Part shown: positions 17,064-26,280 of the stretch, piece by piece | How positions within the stretch are numbered: the first letter of the stretch is position 1 | How the letters are laid out: every line of letters starts with the position of its first letter | Source of the DNA: JBBRMW01 sp965246845 | GTDB lineage: Bacteria; Chloroflexota; Anaerolineae; Aggregatilineales; UBA2796 | NCBI GenBank assembly: GCA_965246845.1 | Contig: CBDFFR010000007.1 | Location: forward strand, 1-64,000 | Direction: 5' to 3' | DNA length: 64,000 bases | Notes under the pieces: generated by a model | Seen by the model: the letters and a program-made list of their open reading frames with translations, nothing else | The model's database searches: none | What the model was told of the DNA's origin: nothing | Translations under genes and position numbers: made by a program

Positions 17064-17867
17064 ATGACTGCTTACCGGGTCGCTCGCGTCACGGACCGCG
17101 AAGCGTTGCGCAGGTTTCTGGACCCGCATCGCTACACCTACATGCACGGCGATCTGTACGAGCCGTACTGGTCCAACACGGAATATTGGGGCGCGTGGTC
17201 CGGCGAACGGCTGGTGGCAGTAGTCCTCGTCTACCTGCCCATCGAGCCGCATCCGGTCCTCAGCGCGGGCGAAGCAGCGGCGGTGAGCGTGATTTATGAG
17301 CAGAGCATCGTGCCGCGCTTCCCGGAAATCTACTATCACTTGCAGCCGGAACACATCGACGCCGTTTCGCCGCTTTACGAATTTGGTGAAGATCATCTCC
17401 CGTTCTGGCATATGACCGTCACCCCGGAGACCTTCCGCGCTATCGCAGTGACCCCGGCGCGGCGGCTTGCTTTCCCTGACACAGCGGCGTCTGGTGATCT
17501 GGTCTATCTGCCAGAGCGCGACCTGATGCACATCCCCGCTGCGCTGATCGTGACCGGGACGTTTTTCGGTATCGAAGCGGATGGGCGTGTCGTCGCGGCG
17601 GCGGGAACGCACATCGTTTCGACGGAGACGGGTTGCGGGGTCGTCGGGTGGGTCTTCACGGAGCCGGATTATCGCGGGCGTGGCTATGCGGCGGCCTGCA
17701 CTTCTGCCGCGACTGCTGAATTGTTCCGGCGCAGCTTGAATGTGGTTGGCCTGAATGTGTTGCAGAGCAACGCGCCCGCGCTGGCGGTGTATGAGAAACT
17801 TGGCTACGTGATTACGAATCCGCTGGTCGAGGGGACCGGGAAACGAAAGGAGTCCGAATTACGATGA
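17064..17867 (+). CDS. GNAT-family N-acetyltransferase
   Basis: A 267-residue protein with an N-terminal region of about 150 residues that lacks clear motifs and a C-terminal GNAT domain: VVGWVFTEPDYRGRGYAAAC (acetyl-CoA pyrophosphate loop R-x-x-G-x-G/A) and NVLQSNAPALAVYEKLGYV. This two-part form resembles the FR47-like group. Substrate unknown. It starts 9 bases after the kinase gene, so the two are probably cotranscribed, and it overlaps the convergent bactofilin gene at its 3' end. Confidence 0.85.
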   Translation: MTAYRVARVTDREALRRFLDPHRYTYMHGDLYEPYWSNTEYWGAWSGERLVAVVLVYLPIEPHPVLSAGEAAAVSVIYEQSIVPRFPEIYYHLQPEHIDAVSPLYEFGEDHLPFWHMTVTPETFRAIAVTPARRLAFPDTAASGDLVYLPERDLMHIPAALIVTGTFFGIEADGRVVAAAGTHIVSTETGCGVVGWVFTEPDYRGRGYAAACTSAATAELFRRSLNVVGLNVLQSNAPALAVYEKLGYVITNPLVEGTGKRKESELR

Positions 17868-18395
17868 CTCCGGCGGTTCATCCACGATTTCGGCATCAAT
17901 GGTGTCATTATCGGGCGGTGGAGGGGGTGGCGTATTCTCGGTGACGGTGAGCGCCGTCGATTCTTCCTGCGCGGCAGGATGCGCGGTCATCGTGATGCGC
18001 CCGTCGAGGAACGCGCCTTCTTCGGTTGTGAGCGCTGCCGCTGAAATGTCGCCCCAGATGCGCGCTGTCCGGGCGAGCATCACCTTTGCGCCGCTCACGT
18101 CGCCGTGTACGCTGCCCGCAATAGTGATATTGTTGGCGTGAATATTGGCGGTGATCTGCGCTGCCTCGCCGACGATCATGTTCCCTTCAATCTGGATGGA
18201 GCCGTCGAACTGACCATCGATCCGCACGTTTGCTGTACTCGTGATGTCGCCTGTAATGCGTGTGTGCGCGCCGATCACGGTCTCGTAGCCGACGGGCAGA
18301 CGTGAGGCGTTGGTCAGGAGCGGTGGTGCGCTCTGCGAGCCGCTTTGAAGGGGTGTGGGCGGGGTTCCGGGTTGGGGTTTGCGGCTGCCGAACAT
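17859..18395 (-). CDS. Bactofilin-family cytoskeletal protein
   Basis: A 178-residue protein with a Pro/Ser-rich N-terminal tail, a central right-handed beta-helix of short repeats (TVIGAHTRITGDITSTANVR, then DGQFDGSIQIEGNMIVGEAA, VHGDVSGAKVMLARTARIWG) and a Pro-rich acidic C-terminal tail. This is the bactofilin pattern; such proteins polymerise without nucleotide and support cell shape or polar assemblies. The start at 18395 is chosen because AGGAGAG precedes it; 18437 would add 14 unrelated residues. Confidence 0.88.
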   Translation of the reverse strand: MFGSRKPQPGTPPTPLQSGSQSAPPLLTNASRLPVGYETVIGAHTRITGDITSTANVRIDGQFDGSIQIEGNMIVGEAAQITANIHANNITIAGSVHGDVSGAKVMLARTARIWGDISAAALTTEEGAFLDGRITMTAHPAAQEESTALTVTENTPPPPPPDNDTIDAEIVDEPPESS

Positions 18396-18457
18396 GAGAC
18401 GCTCTCCTGCTTCGTGGCTGATTAAAGAATACCACATTCCACTTGAAGCATAGCGTC

Positions 18458-18910
18458 CTACCTGAGTGTGAGGCGCATCACCTGTTCGCCCGCATCGATC
18501 TCGCCAGTGTGCACAAAACCGAGGCCCGTGTAAAGCGCCGCCGCGCTCTTGTTTTCGGGAACGTGACTGAGCGTGATCGCTTCGGCCTGTGGATACGTGT
18601 TGTGCAGGTAGTCGATGATCAGCCTGAGCGCGGCTTTGCCATAGCCTTTTGCCTGATGTCGCACATCGATCATGTAGCGCCAGATGTAATATTCACCCTC
18701 TTCAACGTGGATATACATCAGAATAAAGCCGATGGGTGTCTCATCTGCGTAAATCGCGCGGAACCATGCGTGCGGCTCGACATGCGCTTCTGCAATGGAA
18801 TTGCCATTCGTCGCGACGTAGCGCTCCTGATCGCGGTGAACCGCAAGCCGCAGAATCGCCCGGATATTTTCTTTTGTGATTTCGCGTAGCGTGATATTTT
18901 CTTGTGCCAT
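18458..18910 (-). CDS. GNAT-family N-acetyltransferase
   Basis: About 150 residues with the GNAT core: DVRHQAKGYGKAALRLIIDY (acetyl-CoA binding, Q-x-x-G-x-G/A) and SHVPENKSAAALYTGLGFV. The start MAQENITLREITKENI resembles diamine/spermidine acetyltransferases such as BltD, so a polyamine substrate is possible but not shown. An ATG at 18961 would add 17 residues. Confidence 0.85.
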   Translation of the reverse strand: MAQENITLREITKENIRAILRLAVHRDQERYVATNGNSIAEAHVEPHAWFRAIYADETPIGFILMYIHVEEGEYYIWRYMIDVRHQAKGYGKAALRLIIDYLHNTYPQAEAITLSHVPENKSAAALYTGLGFVHTGEIDAGEQVMRLTLR

Positions 18911-19070
18911 ACCTGCCAACCCTGTCGATTCTTGAAAATTTCTAAACGTAAACGGATACATTCTATCGTGCCGGGCGGCACGACCAAAGATCGACCGCTA
19001 ACCCGTTGGCAATTTCTACGCACGGGGCGATACTTGTCCGGTAGATTAGCATCCCGCGAAGGGCTTCCCG

Positions 19071-19325
19071 TTGAACATCGTTGATACCCTGACCGACCTG
19101 CGCAACCAATCTGTGCCGGAGAGCGGCGCGTTCGCTGCCTATGATCATGCGCTCTCGCTGATCGAGCATATTGAAAACCTGAACGTGCTGAACTGGAAGC
19201 TGATGGCCGCGCATGACCGCGCCGAAGACGATGAAACGCTCACGCCGGAGTATCGCGAGAGCTACCTGCAAGGCATCGATACTGCACACCGTATCGTGCT
19301 TGAAATGCGAATCGACGACGAATAA
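19071..19325 (+). CDS. Small acidic hypothetical protein
   Basis: An 84-residue frame starting with TTG, with GAAGGG just upstream. The protein is helical and acidic (DHALSLIEHIENLNVLNWKL, then RAEDDETLTPEYRESYLQGI). No family was recognised. Codon usage matches its neighbours and the stop is 21 bases from the ThuA-like start, so it is probably real and cotranscribed with it. Confidence 0.5.
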   Translation: MNIVDTLTDLRNQSVPESGAFAAYDHALSLIEHIENLNVLNWKLMAAHDRAEDDETLTPEYRESYLQGIDTAHRIVLEMRIDDE

Positions 19326-19346
19326 TTTTCACTGAATGGAGAAAGT

Positions 19347-20081
19347 ATGTCCGCTATCCGCGTTACGGTTTGGGGCGAATTCCGCCACGAAAAGAAGAAC
19401 CCCGAAGTTGCGAAGCACTATCCGATTGGGATGCACGAAGTCATTGCTGATGGAATCCGTAAGGACGCGGCATTCACCGCCCGGACCGCGACCCTCGATG
19501 CGCCCGAACACGGCCTGACGAAAGACGTGCTGGACCAAACCGATGTGCTGGTCTGGTGGGGACATCAGGCGCACGACGAAGTTTCGGATGAAATTGTCGC
19601 GCGCGTGAAGGAACGGATCGTTATCGGCGGAATGGGACTGATCGTGCTGCATTCCGGTCACTTCTCGAAGATATTCAAGACGCTGATGGGGACCACCTGC
19701 GATCTGAAATGGCGCGAGGCGGGCGACAAGGAACGGATTTGGGTAATCAATCCCGGCCATCCCATCGCAGCGGGACTCGGAGAGCGGATCGAGATTGGTG
19801 AAGAAGAGATGTATGGGGAGCGCTTCGACATCCCGGAGCCGGATGAACTCGTGTTCATTAGCTGGTTCACGGGCGGCGAAGTATTCCGGAGCGGGTGCTG
19901 TTTTTATCGCGGCGCGGGCAAAATCTTCTATTTCCGTCCCGGTCACGAGACCTTCCCGACCTATCACAACCCCGACGTGCAGCGGGTGATCGCGAACGCG
20001 GCGCGCTGGGCTGCGCCTGTGGATGGTCCGAAGGTGGTTTACGGGAATGCGCAGCCGCTTGAAAAACTGGATCACTCATAG
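19347..20081 (+). CDS. ThuA-like (trehalose utilisation) family protein
   Basis: A 244-residue protein with the ThuA glutamine-amidotransferase-like fold pattern: VTVWGEFRHE start, DVLVWWGHQAHDEVSDEIV, GGMGLIVLHSGHFSKIF, INPGHPIAAGLG and FYFRPGHETFPTYHNPDVQR. Relatives occur in sugar catabolism clusters, where the role is unclear; no sugar enzyme is adjacent here. TGGAGAAAG provides the ribosome site. Confidence 0.85.
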   Translation: MSAIRVTVWGEFRHEKKNPEVAKHYPIGMHEVIADGIRKDAAFTARTATLDAPEHGLTKDVLDQTDVLVWWGHQAHDEVSDEIVARVKERIVIGGMGLIVLHSGHFSKIFKTLMGTTCDLKWREAGDKERIWVINPGHPIAAGLGERIEIGEEEMYGERFDIPEPDELVFISWFTGGEVFRSGCCFYRGAGKIFYFRPGHETFPTYHNPDVQRVIANAARWAAPVDGPKVVYGNAQPLEKLDHS

Positions 20082-20160
20082 CCAGGGCGGGGATGACTGA
20101 CGGGTGGGTCCAAGTTCAGACTTGACACCCGCCCGCCGTTTGCTAAGATATGCGCAGGTT

Positions 20161-20233
20161 GCCTTCCTAGCTCAATTGGCAGAGCAGTTGACTCTTAATC
20201 AATTGGTTGCGCGTTCGAGTCGCGCGGGAGGCA
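20161..20233 (+). tRNA. tRNA-Lys (CTT)
   Basis: Folds as a standard 73-base cloverleaf: acceptor GCCTTCC/GGGAGGC, D stem GCTC/GAGC, anticodon stem GTTGA/TCAAT with loop CTCTTAA (anticodon CTT), T stem GCGCG/CGCGC, discriminator A. The 3' half is repeated at 43040-43084, marking it as the integration site of the 22.9-kb element. Confidence 0.93.
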
Positions 20234-20236
20234 CTA
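20192..20236 (+). repeat. Left attachment site (att) in tRNA-Lys 3' half
   Basis: 45 bases from the anticodon loop (ctcttaatc...) to just past the tRNA end (...gggaggcacta) are identical to 43040-43084. An identical overlap covering a tRNA 3' end is the hallmark of tyrosine-recombinase-type integration. Similarity continues more weakly through the following terminator. Confidence 0.88.
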
Positions 20237-20241
20237 TACTC

Positions 20242-20269
20242 AAGAACCCGATGAAATGCGGGTTCTTTT
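20242..20269 (+). terminator. Terminator of tRNA-Lys
   Basis: Stem AAGAACCCG/CGGGTTCTT (20242-20250 with 20259-20267) followed by TTTT-rich sequence. A diverged copy at 43091-43115 lies at the same distance from the right att site. Confidence 0.8.
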
Positions 20270-20452
20270 GCTTCATGGATTGAGCAACTCATGAGCAGTT
20301 GAGTTGATAACGGACAACCAATTGACAAAGGGTTTTGCGTTTTGAGTGCCCAACTTCAGCGAACGAAATTGGTAGAAAGGTGGTGTAGAGTAGTTCACCC
20401 TACGTCGATAGATAACCGCCTCCAAATATTTCCTACTTTCGTTTTCTTGATT

Positions 20453-20532
20453 TAGATGTTACTCAGTTGAGCATACCGGACGCCATTTTTGCCGTCCGAA
20501 AGCATGTACCGCGTTCAACTGCGCAACATCTA
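20453..20532. mobile_element. 80-bp MITE with IS-like terminal inverted repeats
   Basis: Ends are inverted repeats (tagatgttactcagttg at 20453-20469 and caactgcgcaacatcta at 20516-20532, 15 of 17 matching) around a hairpin core (cggac...gtccg). The ends closely match the 17-bp termini of the insertion sequence at 33963-35011 (tagacgttacgcagttg), which may have mobilised it. No coding capacity. No clear target duplication. Confidence 0.55.
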
Positions 20533-20741
20533 TACTTATCTGCCTTTTTTCACTCAGGACGTTGGACGATCCAATATAAGGACAGTTTTCCATCATATCT
20601 ATAATGTAGTCGCATGAGCGTATCACCATAAATAATTCAAGGCTAATACATTGCGCCTGAAATTACCAGTCTATGGGTACAATCATCGCTCGAAAAAAGT
20701 GCAAGAATTGCCCTGCCTTGCTATGAAGGAAATGTGATTTC

Positions 20742-23078
20742 ATGCGCGATACGCTCGACCTCAAGGCACTCGTTCAGCAAGGGGATCAATTTCGCAGCAC
20801 AGCGCGTCGACGCAATCTGCGCGCATTGGTGGGTATTGGCCTGTTGGTTGTCATTTTATTTGCATTACGAGTCGACACGTCACCTTATGGTGGAGTGTAC
20901 CGTCTTGAGAATGGCGCTTGGCGTATTATCCCCTTTCCAATGCAGGGTGTCCCGGATACCATTCGTATTTCGGACACGAATGACATCTGGATGAGTACGA
21001 ACGTCTTTCCAAATTTGTATCACTACCAGAACAGTACATGGAAGTCATATTCTAATTCCGAGGTCGGTTCCTCGTCATACCCGCTCAATATATTCGATGT
21101 CTTTGGTATAGAGGCATGGGCAGCAGCGGGCGACTCAGTGGTTCACTGGGACGGCTCAAAGTGGTCCGGCTATATTGTCTTTGAAAAGGCTCCACCCGGA
21201 AGTGTCGTTGTTGGACCCTATGGTGTAATGATGATGGATCGCGTGGGGACCTTAACTACGCACGATCAAAACGGGTGGCGTGCAGGTACAGCCAAAATGC
21301 TCCTGCCCGGCTTTATTGGCGGCAGTGATGCACCCCCTCAATTTGAGAAGACGGCATTCGGGAACGTCCTTTTGAATTATTTTGGGTTATGGCGCTTCGA
21401 TGGTAGCCGTTGGAGCGCGATACGGGATTTTGGTCCGTCGCGAACCCATAATTATTCAATTCTTGGTGTTCTAGGTGACACGCTCCTCGTCCAGACGTCA
21501 AACAGCATCTCCGCGATAGATACAAACACAGATACAGCGAAAGCATTCACACTCGCAGAGGTGGGTATCTCCCCAACAGGACTGTACCTCAACCGTGCTT
21601 CAAGTGATGGCACACACCTCTACCTGCCTTCAAACAGCGGCTTGCGTGTCTTTGATGGACAAACCTGGAAGTCGTCTACTCTTCCTCCGCCCGTACCGAA
21701 CACGATTATTGGATCAGTTGCGTTCGACGCACAGGGAGGCGTTTGGACGACACAGTTTTCGCCAACTATCTTTACGCCGGATTTTGGGGCCGGTTTTTCC
21801 CTCCGTTACCAAATTGCAAACCAGTTCGGAGCGCTCATTCTCGCCCTTGCTGTGGTTTTTGTTTGGGTGTTCCCTCGCTCGCGAGCAGCAACATTGCGGG
21901 CGCAGCAGGCGCGTCCGATACTCTATGAGACAATGACAGACCTTCAACGGTATACGCCGATTGTCAGCAACGTAGACAAGTTCTTCCGGCGCTGGCGTTT
22001 TGCTTACGTTGTGGTTTTGGGTCTTATTTTTGCTGCTGGCATATTAATCAACTCCACAGTGTTGGGAGGCGTTGCCGCCGTTTTCCTACTCACGTTATGG
22101 AATATCGGACCGAGCCTGCTCAAGCTGCGCGATCCATCACTGGATGACGCGACTCGCGAGCAGATTGCCCGGTATATTCCCATCAATGCGGCGTTATATA
22201 TGTATCTCGCACTGCTCATCCTGATCATGTTTTTCATAACAAGCGATCTGTTTCCACAGCTTATCTCAGACCGTTTCATTGCATCATTAACGGCATTTAT
22301 TATCAGCTACTTTGTTGCGTTCCTCGTGTTCTATTTCTCTCTAACCGGTCCAATCTACGCGATCTATCGTGGACCTCTTGCGCGTGGTGATTACGACCGA
22401 GCGCTCCGCCACATTGATGGATGGCAACATCGTATCCCGAACTATTTGTCTTTCACGGTTGCACGCGCCAACATTCTGCTCTTCACGACATTAGATTTAG
22501 AATGCGAAGCGGTATGGCGCAAGGTGCTGACCGAAACGCAAAACTCTGGACCGGGGTTCGCAAGCATTAGTCTGACGAACATAGGTACGATGCTGCTGCG
22601 CCAAAACAAGTCTGACGCCGCGCTTCCGTTGCTGGAAGGCGCAGTTCGTTTGTTGCCTGATTACGCATTTCCCTATCGTACTCTGGCTCATTATTACCAG
22701 GAAATTGGCGAGGCGCCGGAACGCGCTCTGGAACTCTCCGACGCTATGGTGCGGTTTGCTCGCAAGCCACGTCTTGCATTGCCACTGCTGGCGACGGAGT
22801 GGGCATCGAACCTGGCAACTTATGCGCTGACGCTTGCCACTGCTGGTCAGACGGCAAAAGCGAACGAGTATATGGGGCGTGCTTTCAGCGAAACAGATCG
22901 CTGGTTCAGACCCGGTGTGGCGAACCTGCATGTGTCTGCGGGGCAAATCGCGATGCTCGCGAATGATCTTGGTACTGCCAGAACACACTATGAGACGGCG
23001 CTCACGCTTGATCCTGAAGGTCACGCAGGACGTGAAGCGCGTGACTTGTTGAACAAACTGAACACAGCGACCAAATAG
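20742..23078 (+). CDS. Membrane protein: extracellular propeller-like region, TM bundle, C-terminal TPR
   Basis: A 778-residue protein, first gene of the cargo block. One transmembrane helix (about 27-46) leads to an extracytoplasmic region (about 47-350) with repeated short W-x-x-x blocks (NGAWRIIPF, NSTWKSYSN, GSKWSGYIV, GSRWSAIRD, GQTWKSSTL) of the kind seen in two-component-regulator propellers. Several transmembrane helices follow (about 365-385, 425-460, 490-565). The last 200 residues have TPR character (ANILLFTTLDLECEAVWRKV, LEGAVRLLPDYAFPYRTLAH, ARTHYETALTLDPEGHAGRE). It could sense outside and signal or scaffold inside. No enzymatic motif is visible. The next gene begins about 100-160 bases downstream. 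Confidence 0.7.
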   Translation: MRDTLDLKALVQQGDQFRSTARRRNLRALVGIGLLVVILFALRVDTSPYGGVYRLENGAWRIIPFPMQGVPDTIRISDTNDIWMSTNVFPNLYHYQNSTWKSYSNSEVGSSSYPLNIFDVFGIEAWAAAGDSVVHWDGSKWSGYIVFEKAPPGSVVVGPYGVMMMDRVGTLTTHDQNGWRAGTAKMLLPGFIGGSDAPPQFEKTAFGNVLLNYFGLWRFDGSRWSAIRDFGPSRTHNYSILGVLGDTLLVQTSNSISAIDTNTDTAKAFTLAEVGISPTGLYLNRASSDGTHLYLPSNSGLRVFDGQTWKSSTLPPPVPNTIIGSVAFDAQGGVWTTQFSPTIFTPDFGAGFSLRYQIANQFGALILALAVVFVWVFPRSRAATLRAQQARPILYETMTDLQRYTPIVSNVDKFFRRWRFAYVVVLGLIFAAGILINSTVLGGVAAVFLLTLWNIGPSLLKLRDPSLDDATREQIARYIPINAALYMYLALLILIMFFITSDLFPQLISDRFIASLTAFIISYFVAFLVFYFSLTGPIYAIYRGPLARGDYDRALRHIDGWQHRIPNYLSFTVARANILLFTTLDLECEAVWRKVLTETQNSGPGFASISLTNIGTMLLRQNKSDAALPLLEGAVRLLPDYAFPYRTLAHYYQEIGEAPERALELSDAMVRFARKPRLALPLLATEWASNLATYALTLATAGQTAKANEYMGRAFSETDRWFRPGVANLHVSAGQIAMLANDLGTARTHYETALTLDPEGHAGREARDLLNKLNTATK

Positions 23079-23236
23079 ACGCAGTGACTTGAGTTGTTTG
23101 CTTTGCACCTTGTGAATTTTTACCAGTCAGAAATATCCACAGGCGCTCATGTTTGCAATGAACAAATAAAACATTTGTGCTGCTATGCGGGTTGGCGTAT
23201 ACTCATCTGCTGATATTGTCTACAGGATACACAACT

Positions 23237-26200
23237 GTGTTCGACGCAGTAGATCGCATCTATCAGCAACGTCTCACAGACGAGGAAACCAAAGTCGCAT
23301 TTGAGACGCTTGCGGCACAGCACGGTATCACGCCTGATAATCTGCTCGCATCAGAGCTGATAGATTTTTTTGTCAGTGGCGAGACAAAATCAGATTTTCA
23401 GATACGGCTGGAAACACGTCAGCGCTACCTAAAAGAACTTTCCGATGAGATGCTTGCGCGCTGGTTCCAGCACAACCCGCAACATTTTATTTCACGAATG
23501 CAACCGGCGCTATTTTATGGTTCACCACGGTATGGATTCACGCTTCCGCAAAACTCTGCTTTTGAATACCTGCGCGCCGCAGTACACGCGCGAATGCCTG
23601 GAACACCATTTGATCTACAACTCTTCAAGAATTTCGCTACCCGTGAAGAATGGCACGCGCGGGTCCGGCATCTGCTCACCAATATCCAAGAAGGCATTTC
23701 GCAGCGGCTTGAAGAGATCCACCCCACACGCAACGATGTAGAACTAGACGACGAACTGCAAGAGGCACTCATTCGCGTTCATGGAGATGCGGTCATGCAC
23801 TACCTCAATTTCTTCTCCTCACGGCGCTTTACTAAGCTGATTCAAAATGCGCTGGACCAGAATACCGATTCCGAAGCTGCATTGAAAGCAGTGAGTGAAA
23901 TTCGTCAGCAAAATTGGGCGCAGTTTTGGCGCATGTCCTGCGTGTGGGCGAGGGAGATGTATAAGCGAAACGCCGTCGCCTTTGGCAAGTTCATAACGCA
24001 GAATATTGACCCAAAGGCGCAGTGTCTGGGCGAGCTGACCGCATGGGCGAGGCGCGATGGATACACCGCGTTATTTTCTCAATTCGCGGCACGATGGGAT
24101 AATCGCGCGTATTGGAACCATGATTTGCGCGAGGTCCTAGGCCGTACTGAGATTTCATTTGGCAGCCTCATGAAAGAGATGGAACGGCTGGACATACGGC
24201 GCAATGGCGGCTGGTATGTTACACACACGTTTATTGATGATGACAACGCCGCCGCGCTCTACCGCCGCGGCGCGGAGCAATTTCGTGAGTACATATGGCG
24301 CTACATCCCGCGTTACGATGCGGGCGGTTACACGCTGTTGATACAAGCGGCACAGCACGCTGGCGACAGCGAGTTTTTTATTCGTGTCTTCCGCCGCACA
24401 GCAACAGGCAGGGAATGGACCGCCGAAATGGAGCGGCTACTCGCCCGTGATCTATCTGCCGATCAAATCCTGCCGGAACTGGAAAAGCGGAAACCCGCGC
24501 GCACTCAGGACGTCGACCCGAAAATTCTTCACAGATTTCTGCAACGCTATGGCGATGCGGTCCTGCCCTTCTTCGAGAACTACATCGATTGGACCACACC
24601 GGAACGTCTGGAAGCACTTTTCGCGCTAAACCTGCCAGGCGGCGAGCTGCAACGCGAGCTTCAGACGATTGCACGGCGTCAACCCGTCGAGTTCGCAGCA
24701 CGGGCGGAGCATTGGGCGCTCCGGCTATACGACATCAATGCAGACTACTTTACGCCCTTCATTGTACGCAACATATCGTGGCAATCGCGCGATGCAGGCA
24801 AACAACTTCTTGAGCGCCTGGAAGCAGATGGCCGCTATGACTCCTTTGAAACTTTGTTCCCGCGCCTGTATCGTAGCAATGATTGGGAAGAAGAAATCGC
24901 CAATCTCATTCAGACCGAGAACGATGAAGAAGAACTATTTTCCCGTCTTCAACGCCGTACTTCGCGGTGGACCACTCTCAGCGACAAGGTGGCTGCGGCG
25001 CTCTACCAACGTGACAGACAACGTTTCCGGGCATACATCCTCGAACACCTGTCTGACCCACGCTATTCCCGTCATCCTTATAAAAAGCTGGAACAGGTGG
25101 CGCGTCAAGCGGAGGATGCCGAACTGCTCCGGCGCATTACCAAAGGAAGTAGTGAGCGCGACCCAAGGCGCGTCCTGCCCGCCCTGCTGAATCAAAACAT
25201 GCCCTATGTGCAGTTCGAGCAGAAAGCGCTGGAGGAACTCGCGCCGGAAGGTCTATACACGCGCATCTCAGGTCCGCTCATCCGGCAGATTGTCGAGCGC
25301 TACGGTGATGCGGCAATGCCAACCTTGATTGCTGATATACAAAGGCGCTACTACGGCGCTCAAGACCCCGCGCCCGATGAACTTAAACCATTCATCAGCA
25401 CGCCGAACTACTACCGCCTCATCCTCACTCAACATAATACTGTAAAATGGCTCAACGAGCTTTGGTCACTCGTTGATGAAAACGTCTCTGAGGAGACCTT
25501 CGCAGTTGGTTTGACGTCGCTCACCCCTAAAGTTCAATTCGGGTCGTTACCGGATGCTTTGGCTGCTGCACTTTATCTACGCGCGCCATCTCTCGCGAAT
25601 ACTTTCGTGCAGAAATTCATAGGCGTAGATGTTTACACAAAGCTTTTCGGTGCCGCGCAGGAGCGAGGGGACGGGGCGACGCTCGATAACCTCACTTATC
25701 TGGCTATGACAAGCATGACTCACCGGAATATCAAAGAGGCTGACGCGCAAGAAGTGCAGCCCTTTATTGCACGTCTGGAACACTTGTATATCCAGTCGCC
25801 CACGCTTTTCATCGGCCATGCTGCCGCGATTTTGCGCCATGTCCCGCCGCGTTGGTCACTGAGCAAATCGGCAGGATCAAACCCGCTTTGGGAAGCGCTC
25901 ATCCGGGCGCACCCTGAGGAATGGCAGCGCAGCCCGGCGGGGATACGTGACCTCTTCGAGTCGCCGAATATGACTGTGCAGGTGACCGCACTGGATTTAC
26001 TCAGCCAGTCAAACCGCGACTCGGCGGCACGGACCGTCGAGAACTTACGGGGTTTCCGTGTAATGCTTCTCGGCGATACGTTCAAGGATACGAAGCGAAA
26101 GGCACTGGCCTGTCTGGAAGCGGCAGCCCAGGCCGGACCGGAATATCTGGACGCTGTTCTTCCATTGATGCGAGAGACGGTGGACTTCACTGCCGCACGC

Positions 26201-26278
26201 CGTGCCATCCCGGATGAAATTGCCGTTGCGATTGCCCGCCTGCTCGCCAGGCAACCCGCATTTCAGGAGAGTCAATAA
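23237..26278 (+). CDS. Large alpha-solenoid protein of unknown function
   Basis: About 1013 residues from a GTG at 23237 (an ACAGGA ribosome site precedes it); a GTG at 23177 would add 20 hydrophobic residues. Entirely helical, with a loose repeat seen at least five times: Leu/Met-Tyr-x-Arg/Ile...Phe-x-x-Tyr/Phe-Ile (MYKRNAVAFGKFI, LYRRGAEQFREYI, LYDINADYFTPFI, LYQRDRQRFRAYI, LYLRAPSLANTFV), often followed by a GD/AED turn. A second motif R-x-GDA-x-x-x (VHGDAVMHYL, RYGDAVLPFF, RYGDAAMPTL) also recurs. No catalytic motif recognised. Only 2 bases separate it from the SWIM gene, so they form one translational unit. Confidence 0.7.
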   Translation: MFDAVDRIYQQRLTDEETKVAFETLAAQHGITPDNLLASELIDFFVSGETKSDFQIRLETRQRYLKELSDEMLARWFQHNPQHFISRMQPALFYGSPRYGFTLPQNSAFEYLRAAVHARMPGTPFDLQLFKNFATREEWHARVRHLLTNIQEGISQRLEEIHPTRNDVELDDELQEALIRVHGDAVMHYLNFFSSRRFTKLIQNALDQNTDSEAALKAVSEIRQQNWAQFWRMSCVWAREMYKRNAVAFGKFITQNIDPKAQCLGELTAWARRDGYTALFSQFAARWDNRAYWNHDLREVLGRTEISFGSLMKEMERLDIRRNGGWYVTHTFIDDDNAAALYRRGAEQFREYIWRYIPRYDAGGYTLLIQAAQHAGDSEFFIRVFRRTATGREWTAEMERLLARDLSADQILPELEKRKPARTQDVDPKILHRFLQRYGDAVLPFFENYIDWTTPERLEALFALNLPGGELQRELQTIARRQPVEFAARAEHWALRLYDINADYFTPFIVRNISWQSRDAGKQLLERLEADGRYDSFETLFPRLYRSNDWEEEIANLIQTENDEEELFSRLQRRTSRWTTLSDKVAAALYQRDRQRFRAYILEHLSDPRYSRHPYKKLEQVARQAEDAELLRRITKGSSERDPRRVLPALLNQNMPYVQFEQKALEELAPEGLYTRISGPLIRQIVERYGDAAMPTLIADIQRRYYGAQDPAPDELKPFISTPNYYRLILTQHNTVKWLNELWSLVDENVSEETFAVGLTSLTPKVQFGSLPDALAAALYLRAPSLANTFVQKFIGVDVYTKLFGAAQERGDGATLDNLTYLAMTSMTHRNIKEADAQEVQPFIARLEHLYIQSPTLFIGHAAAILRHVPPRWSLSKSAGSNPLWEALIRAHPEEWQRSPAGIRDLFESPNMTVQVTALDLLSQSNRDSAARTVENLRGFRVMLLGDTFKDTKRKALACLEAAAQAGPEYLDAVLPLMRETVDFTAARRAIPDEIAVAIARLLARQPAFQESQ

Positions 26279-26280
26279 AT

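Larger units (their letters stand above)
20237..20741. other. Gene-free stretch at left end of the element
   Basis: Apart from the tRNA terminator and the small inverted-repeat element at 20453-20532, nothing is recognised in these 505 bases. This is where an integrase gene would usually lie next to the att site; none is present. The last 60 bases are AT-rich and may hold the promoter for the cargo operon (GAAGGAAATGTG ribosome site before 20742). Confidence 0.5.

Noticed and set aside
16548..17612. Long minus-strand open frame (354 codons) over the PfkB and GNAT genes
   Set aside because: Antisense to two genes with full family motifs; typical GC-rich shadow frame.
23177..23236. GTG start giving a membrane-like N-terminus to the solenoid protein
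   Set aside because: No ribosome site precedes it, and the 20 added residues differ in character from the rest; kept only as an alternative.
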